NCBI GenBank assembly: GCA_037447655.1
Contig: JBBHKE010001874.1
Span: 296,099 to 360,098 of the forward strand
Direction: 5' to 3'
DNA: 64,000 bases
From: Zygnema cylindricum
Taxonomy: Eukaryota; Streptophyta; Zygnematophyceae; Zygnematales; Zygnemataceae
Below are positions 33,835 to 45,438 of this stretch, piece after piece. The notes beneath the pieces were generated by a model, which was not told the origin of the DNA, searched no databases, and worked only from the letters and a program-made list of their open reading frames with translations. Positions within the stretch are counted from its first letter, which is position 1. Each line of letters begins with the position of its first letter. Both the position numbers and the translations under genes were made by a program.

Positions 33835-34866
33835 TACAACTGTGAGACCTCCATAGGTCTTCAGATTAGGCAGCTCACACGAAGCCTCTATGATAACCCA
33901 GACCCTTTATGTTTCAGCAAAAATAACTGCCACCTTGGAAAAAAAAAATCTTTTACCACCTTCACCCTTGTGAAGGAAAGACTCCCTTGAGTCTATTGCA
34001 AAAAGAATATCTGAATTTGCTCCCCTGAGCAGTAAGTTATGAAGGGTAAAAGTTGACCTTTTGTACAGAAGCTCTCTGGGAGAGAGGGTCCAATCTATCA
34101 AATTTTTCTAAGTCCTATCTCTCTCTAAAACTCTATCTACTGAAGTACGGCACCAATCATAATAGTGTATCATACATAAAGGTACAGGTGCCGGTGTACT
34201 TTCTGTACGACCATTGTACGACATGGCCAACAAGTCGACACATGTCATTTTTGGATTCGTTCCTGTAATCCCCGGAGATGCCGTGATGAATGTGATTGTG
34301 CCACGTGGCAATTGATTGACACCGACCGCAAACAACTTAAAACCTATTCCGCGATCTCGGCATGCTTCGTGGCCGTCCGATTAAGCCGGATTACAATCGT
34401 GGCCGTCATAAATACTTGCACAATATTTGTTTGTTTTCGAAACAAAATGCACGGTATCCGTTTTGGATGTTCCGTACATCGTACATTACAAACTTTATCT
34501 ATGTATAAATATCTCGTTAAATGAAACAGCCTACGTGTTAACTTTAAAATAGCTATCAAACCTTATATCTATAACCTTCATCTTAGACTAGTTGGCTAAG
34601 GCTATCGGATGGCACTTTGACAGATGGTAGGTACCAGGACTCTTGGGTTCGTCAAGTTCTATTATTGTAAAATATATCAACCTAATGTATGTCCCCGTCG
34701 GGATAGCATAGGCGGCCATGGTTCTATCTCCCTCTCCAACTTTCAGTGACTGCGCCAAGTGTGGGAGCTGGAGAGAGGAGTTAGAGGCAGATTGCCTCTG
34801 CTTCTTTTCTGCATTTTATCTTTTTACAAAACCTAGAAAATACTAAAATAACCTTTGATTTCTACA
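33835..34866 (-). repeat. 5' LTR of the old family-A copia
   Basis: 1032 bp, TGTAGAAATC to GTTGTA on the minus strand; the terminal CA has become TA. A tRNA-like block lies at 34590-34665. Confidence 0.88.
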
Positions 34867-35254
34867 ATGAGTTGGAGGGGGGAGAAGGGTTAAAAAGGGA
34901 GGGTTGTGTTAAAGTACACTTTTAGTTGAGTCATTAGTGAAACATATATATCTGTTGTACTTTAGTGCTTGTTTTATTTTCAGGGAGATATTTTTGTTCC
35001 ACTTCTGTATTACATAGGTTCGTGTAAAGTCATTGTTAGTGTATAGGTACATTCACTTCTATTAGGACACATTGTGCTTATTGTAGTTGATCCGTTCATT
35101 TATAGAATTGGTGGTCGTTAATAGATTTTTTCATTATGACTTCTATGAATATAATGTTTATTTTGTTTCAAATTTTGAAGTCCACCAACTTCGTCGTTGG
35201 CCATAGTTTTATCTATTTTTCCTTTGGCGCTACCTTCTGGAAAAAATGTAACTA
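34867..35254. other. Non-genic stretch
   Basis: No reading frame or repeat end recognised, apart from the TA at 35253-35254 that flanks the MITE. Confidence 0.5.
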
Positions 35255-35452
35255 CACCGTTAATCGTTATTAGTGTTGATAACCCTAATTTGGTCAAGAC
35301 TTTTTTTGACCAAAATAAAAATAAAAAAGTTAACAACATTGTTTAAGATGTGGAATACCATATGCCGTGTCTCCTTGCACTAAACTAGTATTGCTAATTC
35401 TAATTTTGCATAAACACTAATAAATCTTTAACAATTATAACAATTAGCATTG
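35255..35452. mobile_element. 198-bp MITE, copy 2, TA duplication
   Basis: Left end CACCGTTAATCGTTATTAG; right end, complemented, CAATGCTAATTGTTATAAT. TA flanks both sides (35253-35254 and 35453-35454). The interior aligns with copy 1 at 7753-7940. The left end matches the first 19 bases of the 50922 element's inverted repeat at all but one position. Confidence 0.8.
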
Positions 35453-35818
35453 TAGTGCAATCTAGATCTAGAGCTAAATCTTCTTTTTTTACACTCAATT
35501 CACCAAATACAACGAGAAAATATTTTCGTCCATTTCCTTCTCTTTCTTGTACTTTTCTTGTTTATTTTTGTTTTATATTTTACAATAATTCTCCTCTTTC
35601 TCCGATTTTTCTCTCACCAATGCCCATGTTTCTTGTACCTTCAAGAGGTTGCGGCTAGGTGGGGGAACGTAAGAGAGGGCGAGGTGGATTTGTAGAGAAA
35701 ATAGAGTTGAGATAGCTTATGGGTTAGAATGAAAGAAACCTCTATTGGTTTTTCCGTTTCAGGATTAAAAAGGCGACAAATATAATAGCGTTTTAGGAGT
35801 TATTTTTATTTTTCGTAT

Positions 35819-35879
<61 letters not shown>

Positions 35880-35988
35880 TATTTATTTATTTATATATAC
35901 ATATATATATATGCATATATATATTATATATATTGTATGTATATATTTTTTCTTTTTTTGTTGGTCATCTGCCAGGGTGCCATCTACA

Positions 35989-36029
<41 letters not shown>

Positions 36030-36085
36030 CTTCTACTTATTATTATATATATGCATATACGTATATATACGTATAATATATATCT
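35453..36085. repeat. Non-genic stretch with TA microsatellites
   Basis: Holds (AT)n at about 35821-35873, further TA-rich sequence to 35935 and (TA)n at about 35991-36022. No gene. Microsatellite instability may have affected its length. Confidence 0.85.
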
Positions 36086-36329
36086 TGTAACAGTAATAAA
36101 GGATCGAACTTGTTTGTAAATGGGTATTTAAGTGTCACGAATTTGGTAGACGTCCGCGAAAGAATCGCACGATTTGGAGTTATATTTTAAAAGTTATAGC
36201 GACTGGTGTATTTAGGCGACAGCACGAGGTCAAAATAACACACGAGTGTTCGTTATAGCGGGTTAAGGGTCAAATTAGTAGCGGAATTTTCTGCAGATGT
36301 TCGATAAAATACTAATAGTTGTTTGGTAC

Positions 36330-37120
36330 CCTAGTTGTTCATAGAGTTTAGTGCAAACGATTCAATCGCGACGAATTATACTTAACGAACGCATTGAACG
36401 TTTTGAACAAATCGTTAAAAATCGTTAATGAATTTTCATCTGTACAATTCTGTACATATAAAACAAACAAAAAATTACATATAGCGCAGTTTGAAAGATT
36501 TTTGTTAAATGAGGGGTAAACAATCATTATTTTTTTATTATATGTCACACACTTGATATGTATCTGACCTTCTTGATCAACTGGTAGCGGGATAAGTGAA
36601 AATAGAATATATGAAAATGTTGCAGTATCGGGTTCGAATGATGTCAAAGGAAACATTTTGTCAAAGTCTGTCTATCTGATCTGTCAGATCTGACTGACAG
36701 CCATGGTAGATTATAGGGAGGCGGCTTCCTTCCGGTTTGGTTTTTAACATTCCATGGCGGCTTCTTTTAAAAAAAATTGAAAAAGAGGCCCATACATTTT
36801 TCAAACTTAAAGCGCGAAAATAGTGTGACGTTTCAACGTCTCTTTTCAAAAATGTCCGTACATTTTCAATGAAATGACGTACAGGTTCCGTGATATTTCT
36901 GTTCAGTACTAAATACTGCGACGTATCTTTTCCTCGAATTCCGTACTTTCCCCTAAATGAACGTATATTTTACGATAACTATTGTACTTTCCTACGTAAA
37001 TTGTCCATTCAGTTTACCGGACAATAAATACATCGCGCTTTTTTGCGATTTTTTCAAAAGTCACGAATTATACGTTTGAATCGTAAAAATTGAAAAAATC
37101 GCACGATTTGAACAACTATA
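36330..37120. mobile_element. 791-bp non-autonomous hAT-like element
   Basis: Present in this LTR and absent from the homologous LTR at 5195. It is flanked by perfect 8-bp copies of TTTGGTAC (36322-36329 and 37121-37128), the duplication size of hAT transposons. The ends share TAGTTGTTCA in inverted orientation, two bases in from each edge. Subterminal words such as ACGATTCAA and CGAATTATAC recur inverted near both ends. No transposase frame. Confidence 0.85.
36565..36640 (+). other. Possible tRNA-like (Pol III) remnant inside hAT-like element
   Basis: TGATCAACTGG resembles an A box and GGTTCGAATGA a B box, about 55 bases apart as in tRNA-derived SINE heads. No folded tRNA or SINE tail is evident; chance is possible. 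Confidence 0.25.
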
Positions 37121-37899
37121 TTTGGTACACATGATGTTTAGTTTCGTGCGATTTGTAGTACGAAACGTCATAAGTCAAATTTTATAAGTTCGTAGGCAGT
37201 TTCACGTGTAAAATCCGTGACACGCGAACATGTGAAGTCGCGTTTCAATTAGCGCACACTTTTGCACGTAAATGTTGCGTAGTGCAATGTAGCATTTGAT
37301 TGGTTAGAAATGCTACGTAGTTAGTTAGAGATTTCGCACATTTTTGCATTGGTCAGTCTGAGTCTTAGACTCTTAGTTGAGTCTTAGCTGGTCAATGATT
37401 GGACCGAGGAAAGCCTGCTTAGACTCTTAGCTGAGTCTTACCTGGTCAATGATTGGACCGAGAAAAGCATGTTCAACGGAGCGTTGCTGGTCCAGAGCGA
37501 TGATAGATAAATGTTGAACTCCAAAAGAAAAGTAGGCATCTTTTCTTTTAGAAAATTTTGTGGAAATTTCGATTGATCTTGGTCTGGAGCGAATAATACC
37601 AAGTTGAAGCAATAGCATTTTGCACGAAAATCTTTTTCTAACTAAGTAGTGTTTTAGTACTTAGGAGATAAAAATTTTTAAGAGTGGAGAGCAGTGGAAA
37701 ATATTTTAAAGCAAGGGCAGAGCCTAGAGGGCAAGAGACCAAGCAGAATGTCATGTGGACTGAAGCTTCTTCTAATTTAAAGTTGTTCCTTATGTGAGAG
37801 CTGTCCAATGTGAATGTGTAATTTCTAACATGTGGAATATATGGTTTAAATTGTTTGTAGTAATGGGATTTTGTGAGAGGTAGGAAAGCTTGTTACACA

Positions 37900-37911
37900 T
37901 GGTATAAAAGC
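37900..37911 (+). promoter_or_regulatory. Gypsy primer-binding site
   Basis: TGGTATAAAAGC, two bases after the LTR end, matches the usual plant initiator tRNA-Met 3'-end site TGGTATCAGAGC at 10 of 12 bases. It is a different primer region from that of copia family A. Confidence 0.75.
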
Positions 37912-38672
37912 TTTGGTTAGAAGCCAGGAGAAGCTTGCTCATCCAAAAATCGAATGTCATGACCGGTGAGGGTGCTTTGACTCGTGTCGGTGGAACCACA
38001 ATGTGAAGTGGTAGGGGATTGGAGGGAAACTAAGTGACCACACTGCTAGAAAACGCTGGTTAGATGTGGGGCGTGTTTAGGTTCTTAGGACTCAGGCGGG
38101 GTGGGGGGTGTAGCCACTGCTGAATCTTACTCTAGTTACCTAGAGGAAAAACAAACTTGCTTTCTCCTTCCAATGATTCATGTGTAGAGGGAGGGTTTGA
38201 AGCTATGAAATGTGAGGATGTGAGGATTAAAGAGTAAAAGAGATCCTGATATAGTGCGAAATGGGAAATTTGCTAATGGAGGAGAATAAAAGTGAAGTGC
38301 TTTACTTCTTGAAGAGCAAAAGACTTCAAAAATGACTTCAAATTTTTCAAACCCTAAACTGTCACCTTGGAGAGCTTTTCGACTTTGCTGTTGTAAAATT
38401 TTTGGTAGAATCTTACCTTTGAAAGTTTTCAATTTTTTTGTAGCAGAATTCATAGGAAAATTCTTACCTTTGTGTTTCAATGTTTGGAAAATTAAATTTG
38501 TACTAACTTACTTTTGATGTCTTATTGATTTATCAGATTTTGATCTTTTTTGAAGAATGTGTTGAAGAGAAGAAGTCTTGGAGTCGAGCAATCTGAGAAT
38601 TACAATTCTGCGGTAAATTTCTTTAGGAAATTATATTCTATCCTTAATTTTGTTTGATTTCATTGTGTGATA

Positions 38673-40808
38673 ATGGTAAATTCTGCATGGAAACATTAAA
38701 TGGAGAATGCCTTAAATGTTTTGAAGAAACGCACTGTGAAATTGGTTAAAAGATTTAATAATAATAATGCAGCTGTAGATGAAACAATTTGTGAATTGAA
38801 AAGTGAATTGAAGGATATCAAGGGAAATGTGAATGTTTCAAATCAAAAATTGGATGAGGTAATTAATTTAATTCACACAAAAAATGATGATAATGACCAA
38901 AAGGGTGAGGGTAGTAAGAGAAATGCCAGTTTTAGAGGGGATAATAATGATTGACCTAAGAAGACAAAAGATTTGAAATTGTTTATCAGTGAGGCATGTT
39001 GAAATCACTAGATTAAAGGGGTATTTTCTAGGTCTGAATAGATTAAGTAAAAGTGTAGAAAGTCAACCTCCACCTTTTCTCTCTAGCCCCCATACTTGTT
39101 GTAGTCACTGATGGTGAGAGAGAGTGATGGAGCCATGGCTGTCTTCTACACAGGCAAGACTGTAGAGTGACATAAATCACTCTTGACTGTAGAGTGACAT
39201 AAATCACTCTTAACAAAAATTTTGAGTTCACTCTTAACAAAAAGGTTGAGTCCGACAGGACTCGATCCTCCTATCTGCAAAGCTAAGCGTAGCCGTCAGC
39301 TTTAACCGGTCTGTCGTAGAAGTTCATTGGATTAAATGGGGCTTGAATTTTATATAAACATTGCTAAGGAACCTTAATCCGATTAACAGAATTAAAGATA
39401 ACAAGCATAGAGACTAGTTGTAATATAGTGCGACAAAAAAACCCTCACGAAATAAATGTACCGGACATTTGTTTTAACGGCTAATATTAAAAGCCGGTTT
39501 TGATCCGATAGCGCACATCATCGTTGAGATCCCAAAAATGACCGCTTTGGCGGTTTTCGGGTGTGAAATGACCCGGCGCCATGTGGCACAATAGAATTGG
39601 AAAGCGGGAATCTGGAGGGCATAAAAACAAGTGGAGGGCATAAGAACAAGTCTGGAGGAGACAGACGTCCACTCCATGGCTCTGTCGTACACAGGCTGTA
39701 CAGAAAGGACTTCAGCAATAGTACCTTTTTGTACTGTACAGTTCTCTCTGATTGGTTCGTACATCAGTAGATAGGGGTTGTAAGAGGGTTTTTGGACTTA
39801 GAGGATTGAGGAGAAAGCCGCCTCTCTCCCAATGAGCTTGTAAAAATATTGGCATCTTTGCCACTTCATAATTAATAGCCTGGTTGGGCGTTTTTACTGA
39901 TTCTTTTTTCTCTGGGCTCAAGGGTGTCTAACTATATAGGGTTGCAATCAGATATCCATTTGCCTGCTTCGGTAGCAGTGGTCCTAGTTGAAGAAGAGTT
40001 AGTCAAAAACTATCTAGAGGCTTCATGTATTGAGTTAGTCAAAAACTATCTAGAGGCTTCATGAATTCTGTAGTCCAATGGGGGACATAGAATTTCAGGG
40101 CACCATTCTTTGATGGTAAGAAGCTTATCAGAATTGCAGGGCACCATTCTTTGATGGTAAGAAGATTGATAAGCTGGATGCGTGGATATTCTATATGGAA
40201 TATTTATTAGAATCTATGAATTGTGATCGTAATGATTACACTTCTTTTAATGTTAGTTGTCTAAATGTTGATGCTCAAATTTTGGTATCACACACAGAAA
40301 AGATCTAGTTTAATTCCTGATAATGTTGATTGGGAAGCTTTTAAAACCAGGATCAAATCCAGTTTCTTGTCTGTCACTTATAAATCCAAAATCGAAGAAA
40401 AGTGGTTGAAGTGCAAAGAAACTGGATTTGTGAAAGATTGTATTCTGGAATTTGACTCTCATCTAACATCCATGTCATAGGTGTGACTGATCAAATCTCT
40501 AAGTTGCATTTTTTGAATTATTTGAATCCCGCGCTAAAATCAGAACTGAATCATGAAATATTTAGTAATTTGAAGGAGAAATACAATTAAACATTGGAAT
40601 TAGATGACTAGTTTAGGAATAATTGGGAAACTCGATCAGTCAAAGAGTATTTGAATGAAGTATCAAAGTCGGGTCAGGAGGAATTTGTGGAAGAGGGTTT
40701 GAATGCGGGATTGGTGAATAGGCAGAATATCTTCAGAGGAAATCAAAGAGGTGGACAGGGTGTTAATGCAGGAAAAAAATTTAACAATAGAGGGGAATAC
40801 CTGAAGAG
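38673..40808 (+). pseudogene. gag: Gypsy gag pseudogene, split by solo LTR
   Basis: Aligns with gag at 129-1120. The start ATG (38673) is followed by TAA at 38697; reading resumes at the next ATG (38700) to TGA 38952. Gag is then interrupted at 38997 by a solo LTR and resumes at about 40098-40808 with further shifts and a partly duplicated 42-base segment (40098-40139 and after). It ends before the zinc knuckles. No function is expected. Confidence 0.88.
38997..40097 (+). mobile_element. Solo family-A-type LTR inside Gypsy gag
   Basis: Starts TGTTGAAATC and ends GAATTTCA like A1 LTRs, with AGGCA (38992-38996) and GGGCA (40098-40102) as flanking duplications, 4 of 5 matching. Gag sequence is continuous across it. 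No interior remains, so it formed by LTR-LTR recombination. An antisense tRNA-like block with GGATCGAGTCC lies at about 39254-39315. Confidence 0.85.
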
Positions 40809-40810
40809 TG

Positions 40811-41070
40811 CAATTATGTGTCTCACATTGGATCACACTATTCTCCTTTGTATATGAAGCCTCTAGTGAATTATCAATGGTCATTTTTGTGTATGAAAAA
40901 ATGCCAGCCTTGCAAGCAAAATATATCATGTACTACGCCTTTGTGTAGTCTAGACTCTTCCGGGCCCACAAGAGAAGAAATATCTAAAAACACCTAAACA
41001 GGCGATTGATGAGAAAGAGGCAAAAATACCTATTTGTACATAATCATTCTGGGAGAGAGGGGGAATTCTA
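40811..41070 (-). repeat. Partial family-A LTR (terminal part)
   Basis: Resembles the last 250 bases of family-A LTRs on the minus strand (TGTGTCTCAC edge, CTGGGAGAGAGGG motif). It abuts RNase H sequence directly, so the rest of the LTR was deleted. Confidence 0.6.
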
Positions 41071-42250
41071 CTTCACCCACATTAACTCTTTGACAACAAA
41101 ACTAGAGGCCATGTACTTAGCCTCTATAGTGGACTGAGCTACCACATTTTGTTTCTTATTGCGGCAACAGCAAGCACCACTCCTAACGTATAAAAGATGC
41201 CCAGAAGTATTACGTCTCATAGAAGCATCCCGGTAGCTAGCATCACTCCAAGTAGTGATGTTAGTATTCTCCCCTCCAAGATTAAACCAAAGATCCCTAG
41301 TTCCTATCAAATATCTCATCACCCTCTTAGCTGCCTCCCAATATCTCTTTCTAAGATCATTAAGACTCTTGTTGAGGACTCCAACTGCTGCAGCTATGTC
41401 CGACCTAGTACAGTTATTAAGATGAATCAGACTTCCTACGTCCTGTCTGTATGGAATTGACTTCATAATCTGTCTCTCTCCAAACTCACTTCCTCATCGA
41501 GGATGATTAAACCTCCTCCTACGCTTCCATCACTTACCTATACCTCCAGACTTACAATTTTGTTTTCAACTTTCTCTCTCACAAAGATGATTCTTATGTT
41601 TATATGTTTTGCTTTAAAGTGGTGTTTTGGATTAGCTGCAAATGCAATCGCATCCTGATTATCACAAAACATTTTTTGCACACCAACCTTCATGAACCCA
41701 AGTTCTTGCAGCAAAGACTTCACCCACATTAACTCTTTGACAGCAAAACTAGAGGCCATGTCCATAGCCTCTATATTGGTCTGAGCTACCACCTTTTGTT
41801 ACTTATTGTTTCGACAACAAGCACCTCTCAACATACAAAAGATACCTAGAAGTACAACGTCTCATAGGAGCATCCCCATGGCTGGCATCACTCCAAGTAG
41901 TGATGTTAGTATTCTCTCTTACCAAATGCAACCTAATATCCCTAGTTCCTATCAAATATCTCATCACCCTCTTAGTTGCCTCCCAATCTCTCTTTGTATG
42001 ATCATTAAGACTCATGTTGAGGACTCCAACTGCTACAGCTATGTCCGGCTTAGTACAGTTCATGAAATAAATCAGACTTCCTACGACCTGTCTGTATGGA
42101 ATTGACTTCATAATTTGTCTCTCTTCCGGACTCATTTCCTCATCCAGGATGATTAAACCTCCTCCTACCCTTCCATCACTTATTTTATTCAAGTCCATGA
42201 TTTTATTCATGGGTTTTTTGCAAAAGTTTACGTCATCCTCGTCTCTCCCC
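41068..42250 (-). pseudogene. pol: Two tandem copia RT/RNase H fragments, family A-like
   Basis: Frames 41068-41466, 41538-41792 and 41803-42210 encode the MKSIPYRQ...SLI segment, the ITTWSDAS region and the FCDNQ region. The first and last cover the same part of Pol and differ by many substitutions, so the block is a local duplication or two adjoining element fragments. Both are broken. Confidence 0.8.
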
Positions 42251-42251
42251 C

Positions 42252-43274
42252 TCTTGAAATTTAATTTTGATTACATTTTCTAGGTCAGAATATAGGAAAA
42301 AAAAAGGTCTCGTTTTATGGCAGTCACGCTCTGCCTTTCCCTCTCTCCAGCCCTCAAACTTGTTGCAGGCACTAAAGATCGGTGAGAGAGAGCTAGAGCC
42401 ATGGCTGCCTGATAAGACAGAAGAAAGTAGGGGAACCAGCTTTAAGCAAAAAGTTGACGGACTAAGGATTTGATCTTGATCCCTATAGACTACCGACGAC
42501 TAGCTTATGCGATAATCTAGTTCCTGGTGCTAGCATATATAGGGTTTGATATCTATATAAATAAGAACTAATGGATTAAGCCAATTTACTGGAGTGTAGA
42601 ATTGGAGTGTAAAACTTAACATAGGTTCAGAAAGAACTTGTTGTCTCCGGATTCTTGTACGGACCGCACGAAATTCAGTGGTGCAGACACTAAATTTCGA
42701 CAGCACAAAACGAAAGATTGTAAACATCTAACGGCTCACATCCGAGCCCTCATTACGAAATGGTCTTTTTGGTTGTTTATGGTCGTCATGTCACCAGACG
42801 CCACGTGGGGCCCTATCTGTCGTTTAGAATTTATCGGAAACCCGGTGACGAGTCTAAAGGTGGCAGGCGTGCCCTAAATGGCCATGTCGTACAGTGGTCA
42901 TACAGAAAGTAGATCGGCAATGGTACCTTTCTGAACTGTACAGTCTTTTTGATTGGGTCTGTACATCAAAACTAGAGGGTTCGTGGAAGGGGTTTGGGAC
43001 TTAGAGTTTGTGGTAGGTAGCAGCCTCTCTCTTAGAGAGCTTGTATAAATATTGGCATCTTTGCCACTTGATAACTAAGCGCCTAGTTGTGCAATTTTGA
43101 GCATTTTTTTTTCCACTAGGCTTACGGGAGTCCAACATTCAAAACGGTGGAGGCAGTCAAAGTCATTGTTGCCAGGGTGATGGTTGTTCTAAGAGAAAGG
43201 GAGGCATTTCAAATTACCCTAAAGGCTTCAAACAAGCTACATATTCGTTGTACCAATGGAGGTCACAGTTTTAA
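42252..43274 (+). repeat. Family-A-type LTR, isolated
   Basis: Resembles the solo LTR at 38997-40097: TTTTCTAGGTC near the start, GAGCCATGGCTGCC, TATAAAT near 43046, and ATGGAGGTCACAG near the end. TG and CA ends are decayed and no target duplication was found. It may be a solo LTR or the surviving LTR of the neighbouring fragments. Confidence 0.7.
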
Positions 43275-45400
43275 ACACTCGACCGCTCCTCTTTCTTTTT
43301 TCTCTAAATGTAATGTAGAAATAATAGTTTCAAATAAAAGATTTTATTTTTCTTTTTTGTGAATATTTTTGGTCCTAGTTTGGTGGCATATCGAATGTAA
43401 AATAGATAAATAAAAAATGGAAGTCATGGCGCAAAGTTTACGTATTGATGTTGTCACAAGGTAGCATGACTTCGCTGTGTCACGTAACCCTAAACATATA
43501 CAATGGCACAAAAACCTCGACGTCTACAACCGTCAACGTTTTTGTAAACGTCAATAATTTTAAGAATTTTTGTAGTCGTCTACATTTCGTTTCTTAGTCT
43601 GTCGCACATTTTTTAGATGTCTACAATTGTCACATATTTGAAATAATGAACGCGCAAACATTGATTGACATAGGGTATGTCTCCATGCATTAAAGTATCG
43701 ATTTTTTTCTGTCGCTTTCACCCAAAACGCAGTTTCGTAAGATAACAACTTTAGCTGTACAAAAAAATCAATTCTTTTAAAGTATAGCAAACATCAAGTC
43801 GATGCTTTGAATGTACTTCATGTTAGTCGTCATGTGAACGCATTTTGACGTTTTACTTTTTTTGACCCACGTGAAAGAGAATCCAGCCCGTCAAAAATCT
43901 TCATCTTAAATCGCCTCGCGCCTGGATTTTAGGGAAAGTACCGCCCTAACAAAGAATGAAAAAATATCCACGCACGCGCTACACGAGTGTGAAAATTTTA
44001 GGACGAGGGAGAGCACTCGCCATTTTTTCTCCTTGCCTGTCACGTGCATGTACGAAAAAGACGAGCTTGTACGGAAAAATATTTGCAGGGGTCTCGGACC
44101 TCCACTTTCATTCATGGGTCCTTTGCAGAATTTTGCGCCATCGTCGCCTCTCCCCTCTCCCTCTCACATTATCGCTTTTATCTGACACTTTTTATAATAA
44201 GGCCCGACAAGAATGGTTTGAAATGAAAGATCTTTGAAAAGTTATATTTCGACTACCTTTATGTGTATTTTTATGCCAAGTCGAGTGAGAAAAGTCAAAA
44301 AAACGAAATTCGATAGTCGTGGCAGAAAGTTCTTCAATTTGTGACGCCGAAAGTGGGCATGGCGTCACAATGTCACAAAACCCTAAACATCTACAATGTC
44401 ACAAAATTACAAAAATCTAGACGTCTACAACCGTCGCTGATTTTGTTGGCGTCACCGATTGTCGAAAGTTTCGCAGTCGTCTTCATCCGTCACAAATTTG
44501 TACTTACTGTTGTTTTTGAAATGTTAGTTTCGTGCTTACGACACACTTTGTACGCACGCGACGTTTCGTGCGTAATTTATTAAATGAATTTAATGTGGTT
44601 GTACGAATGGATTTTCAGGTTGGGGGAGAAGTGAAATTAATTGAAGTTTGACGTACGAAATAATAATTTGAGTGACGCGAACCAACGCACGTAATTTATG
44701 GAATGCGTTGGAGAAATGGACGGAGCGATCCGACGTAAGATACTTGAAGAGGTTGAAATGGTACGTCGCACGTACGAAACATAATGCGACGGTGGCATTT
44801 ATGGAAAAGGACGCGACGGTACAAAGAATCTTATTTGACAGGTGTACTTTCTATTTGGCAGTATTTATGGCGAAGTAAGTAATTGCGGTACGGACAAATT
44901 TGGATGGTTTGACGTCGTTTCGTCAAGTGGACTTTGGGACCACGTGGCGTGACATCGAGGGTGCCGAATAAAAGCTACGGACGGCAGACAAATACCGCCG
45001 TAATTTCTTTGGAGAGGGGACGCGAAATTGCGTCAAATCATAAGATGCACATTTTGGACGTCCCGGATTGTTTGACAAAATTCGAGGAGTTTCGTTGAGT
45101 GACTCAGCATACGATTATGTGAGATTGTGTGTACTTGTAAATATTTGTTACAACAGTGCTTTGTCTTTCTGTGTATTAGTTAATAGTGTAGATTTATTTA
45201 TTATGGCATACCTTGAATTATTTGGGTATACTCACATTAATTTAAGTAGATGGTAGATTACGTACGGCTGGTTTGCCTCCGTACATTTAGTAGTGAACCT
45301 GAGAATAAACTTGTAGGACTTAGTTTATTTTAGTATCATAGTTAAGTTTATCAAAGCAACGACACTGTTTTTTTGCAACTTTGACCTGATGGTGTTATCA
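43275..45400. other. Non-genic stretch with a diverged direct repeat
   Basis: No gene supported. About 110 bases at 43478-43590 recur, diverged, at 44371-44490; both have CCCTAAACAT, GACGTCTACAACCGTC and GCAGTCGTCTAC-like words in the same order. The remainder has many CGTACG-type words. Unrecognised, possibly an old LTR pair or DNA element. Confidence 0.45.
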
Positions 45401-45438
45401 CCCTCATAGACCGCCGCCTTAGTTAACATATATGCGGT

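Larger units (their letters stand above)
20344..34866 (-). mobile_element. Old family-A copia, split by a younger composite
   Basis: On the minus strand: 5' LTR 33835-34866, interior 33834-30269, a nested insertion (22138-30263 plus its duplication), interior 22137-21381 and 3' LTR 20344-21380. Pieces of pol on the two sides join at the same codon region when the insertion is ignored. Flanks AAGAG (20339-20343) and ATGAG (34867-34871) match 4 of 5. The coding sequence is broken many times, so it is older than the composite inside it. Confidence 0.85.
36086..37897 (+). repeat. 5' LTR of second Gypsy copy, with insertion
   Basis: Starts TGTAACAG and ends TTACA. Without the inserted 791 bp and its duplication it is about 1.01 kb and aligns along its whole length with 5195-6161. 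A short tandem duplication around 37370-37455 repeats the TTAGCTGAGTCTTA phrase. Confidence 0.88.
36086..40808 (+). mobile_element. Second Ty3/Gypsy copy, truncated and interrupted
   Basis: Same family as the element at 1-6161. It keeps a 5' LTR (36086-37897, including a 791-bp insertion), a primer site, leader and gag, but is cut off after the start of the Gag C-terminal region, before the zinc knuckles; no pol or 3' LTR is visible. A solo copia LTR sits within gag. Confidence 0.88.

Noticed and set aside
35821-36022. Possible replication origin or matrix attachment site
   Set aside because: TA microsatellites alone do not support either.
36540-36640. A functional tRNA gene
   Set aside because: Only box-like words are present; no acceptor or anticodon stem can be drawn.
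43487-44385. CCCTAAAC words as telomere-like repeats
   Set aside because: Single isolated units, not tandem; common in plant DNA.
44672-44878. Small basic plus-strand frame near 44.7 kb
   Set aside because: No domain, no homologous copy in the window and no supporting signals.
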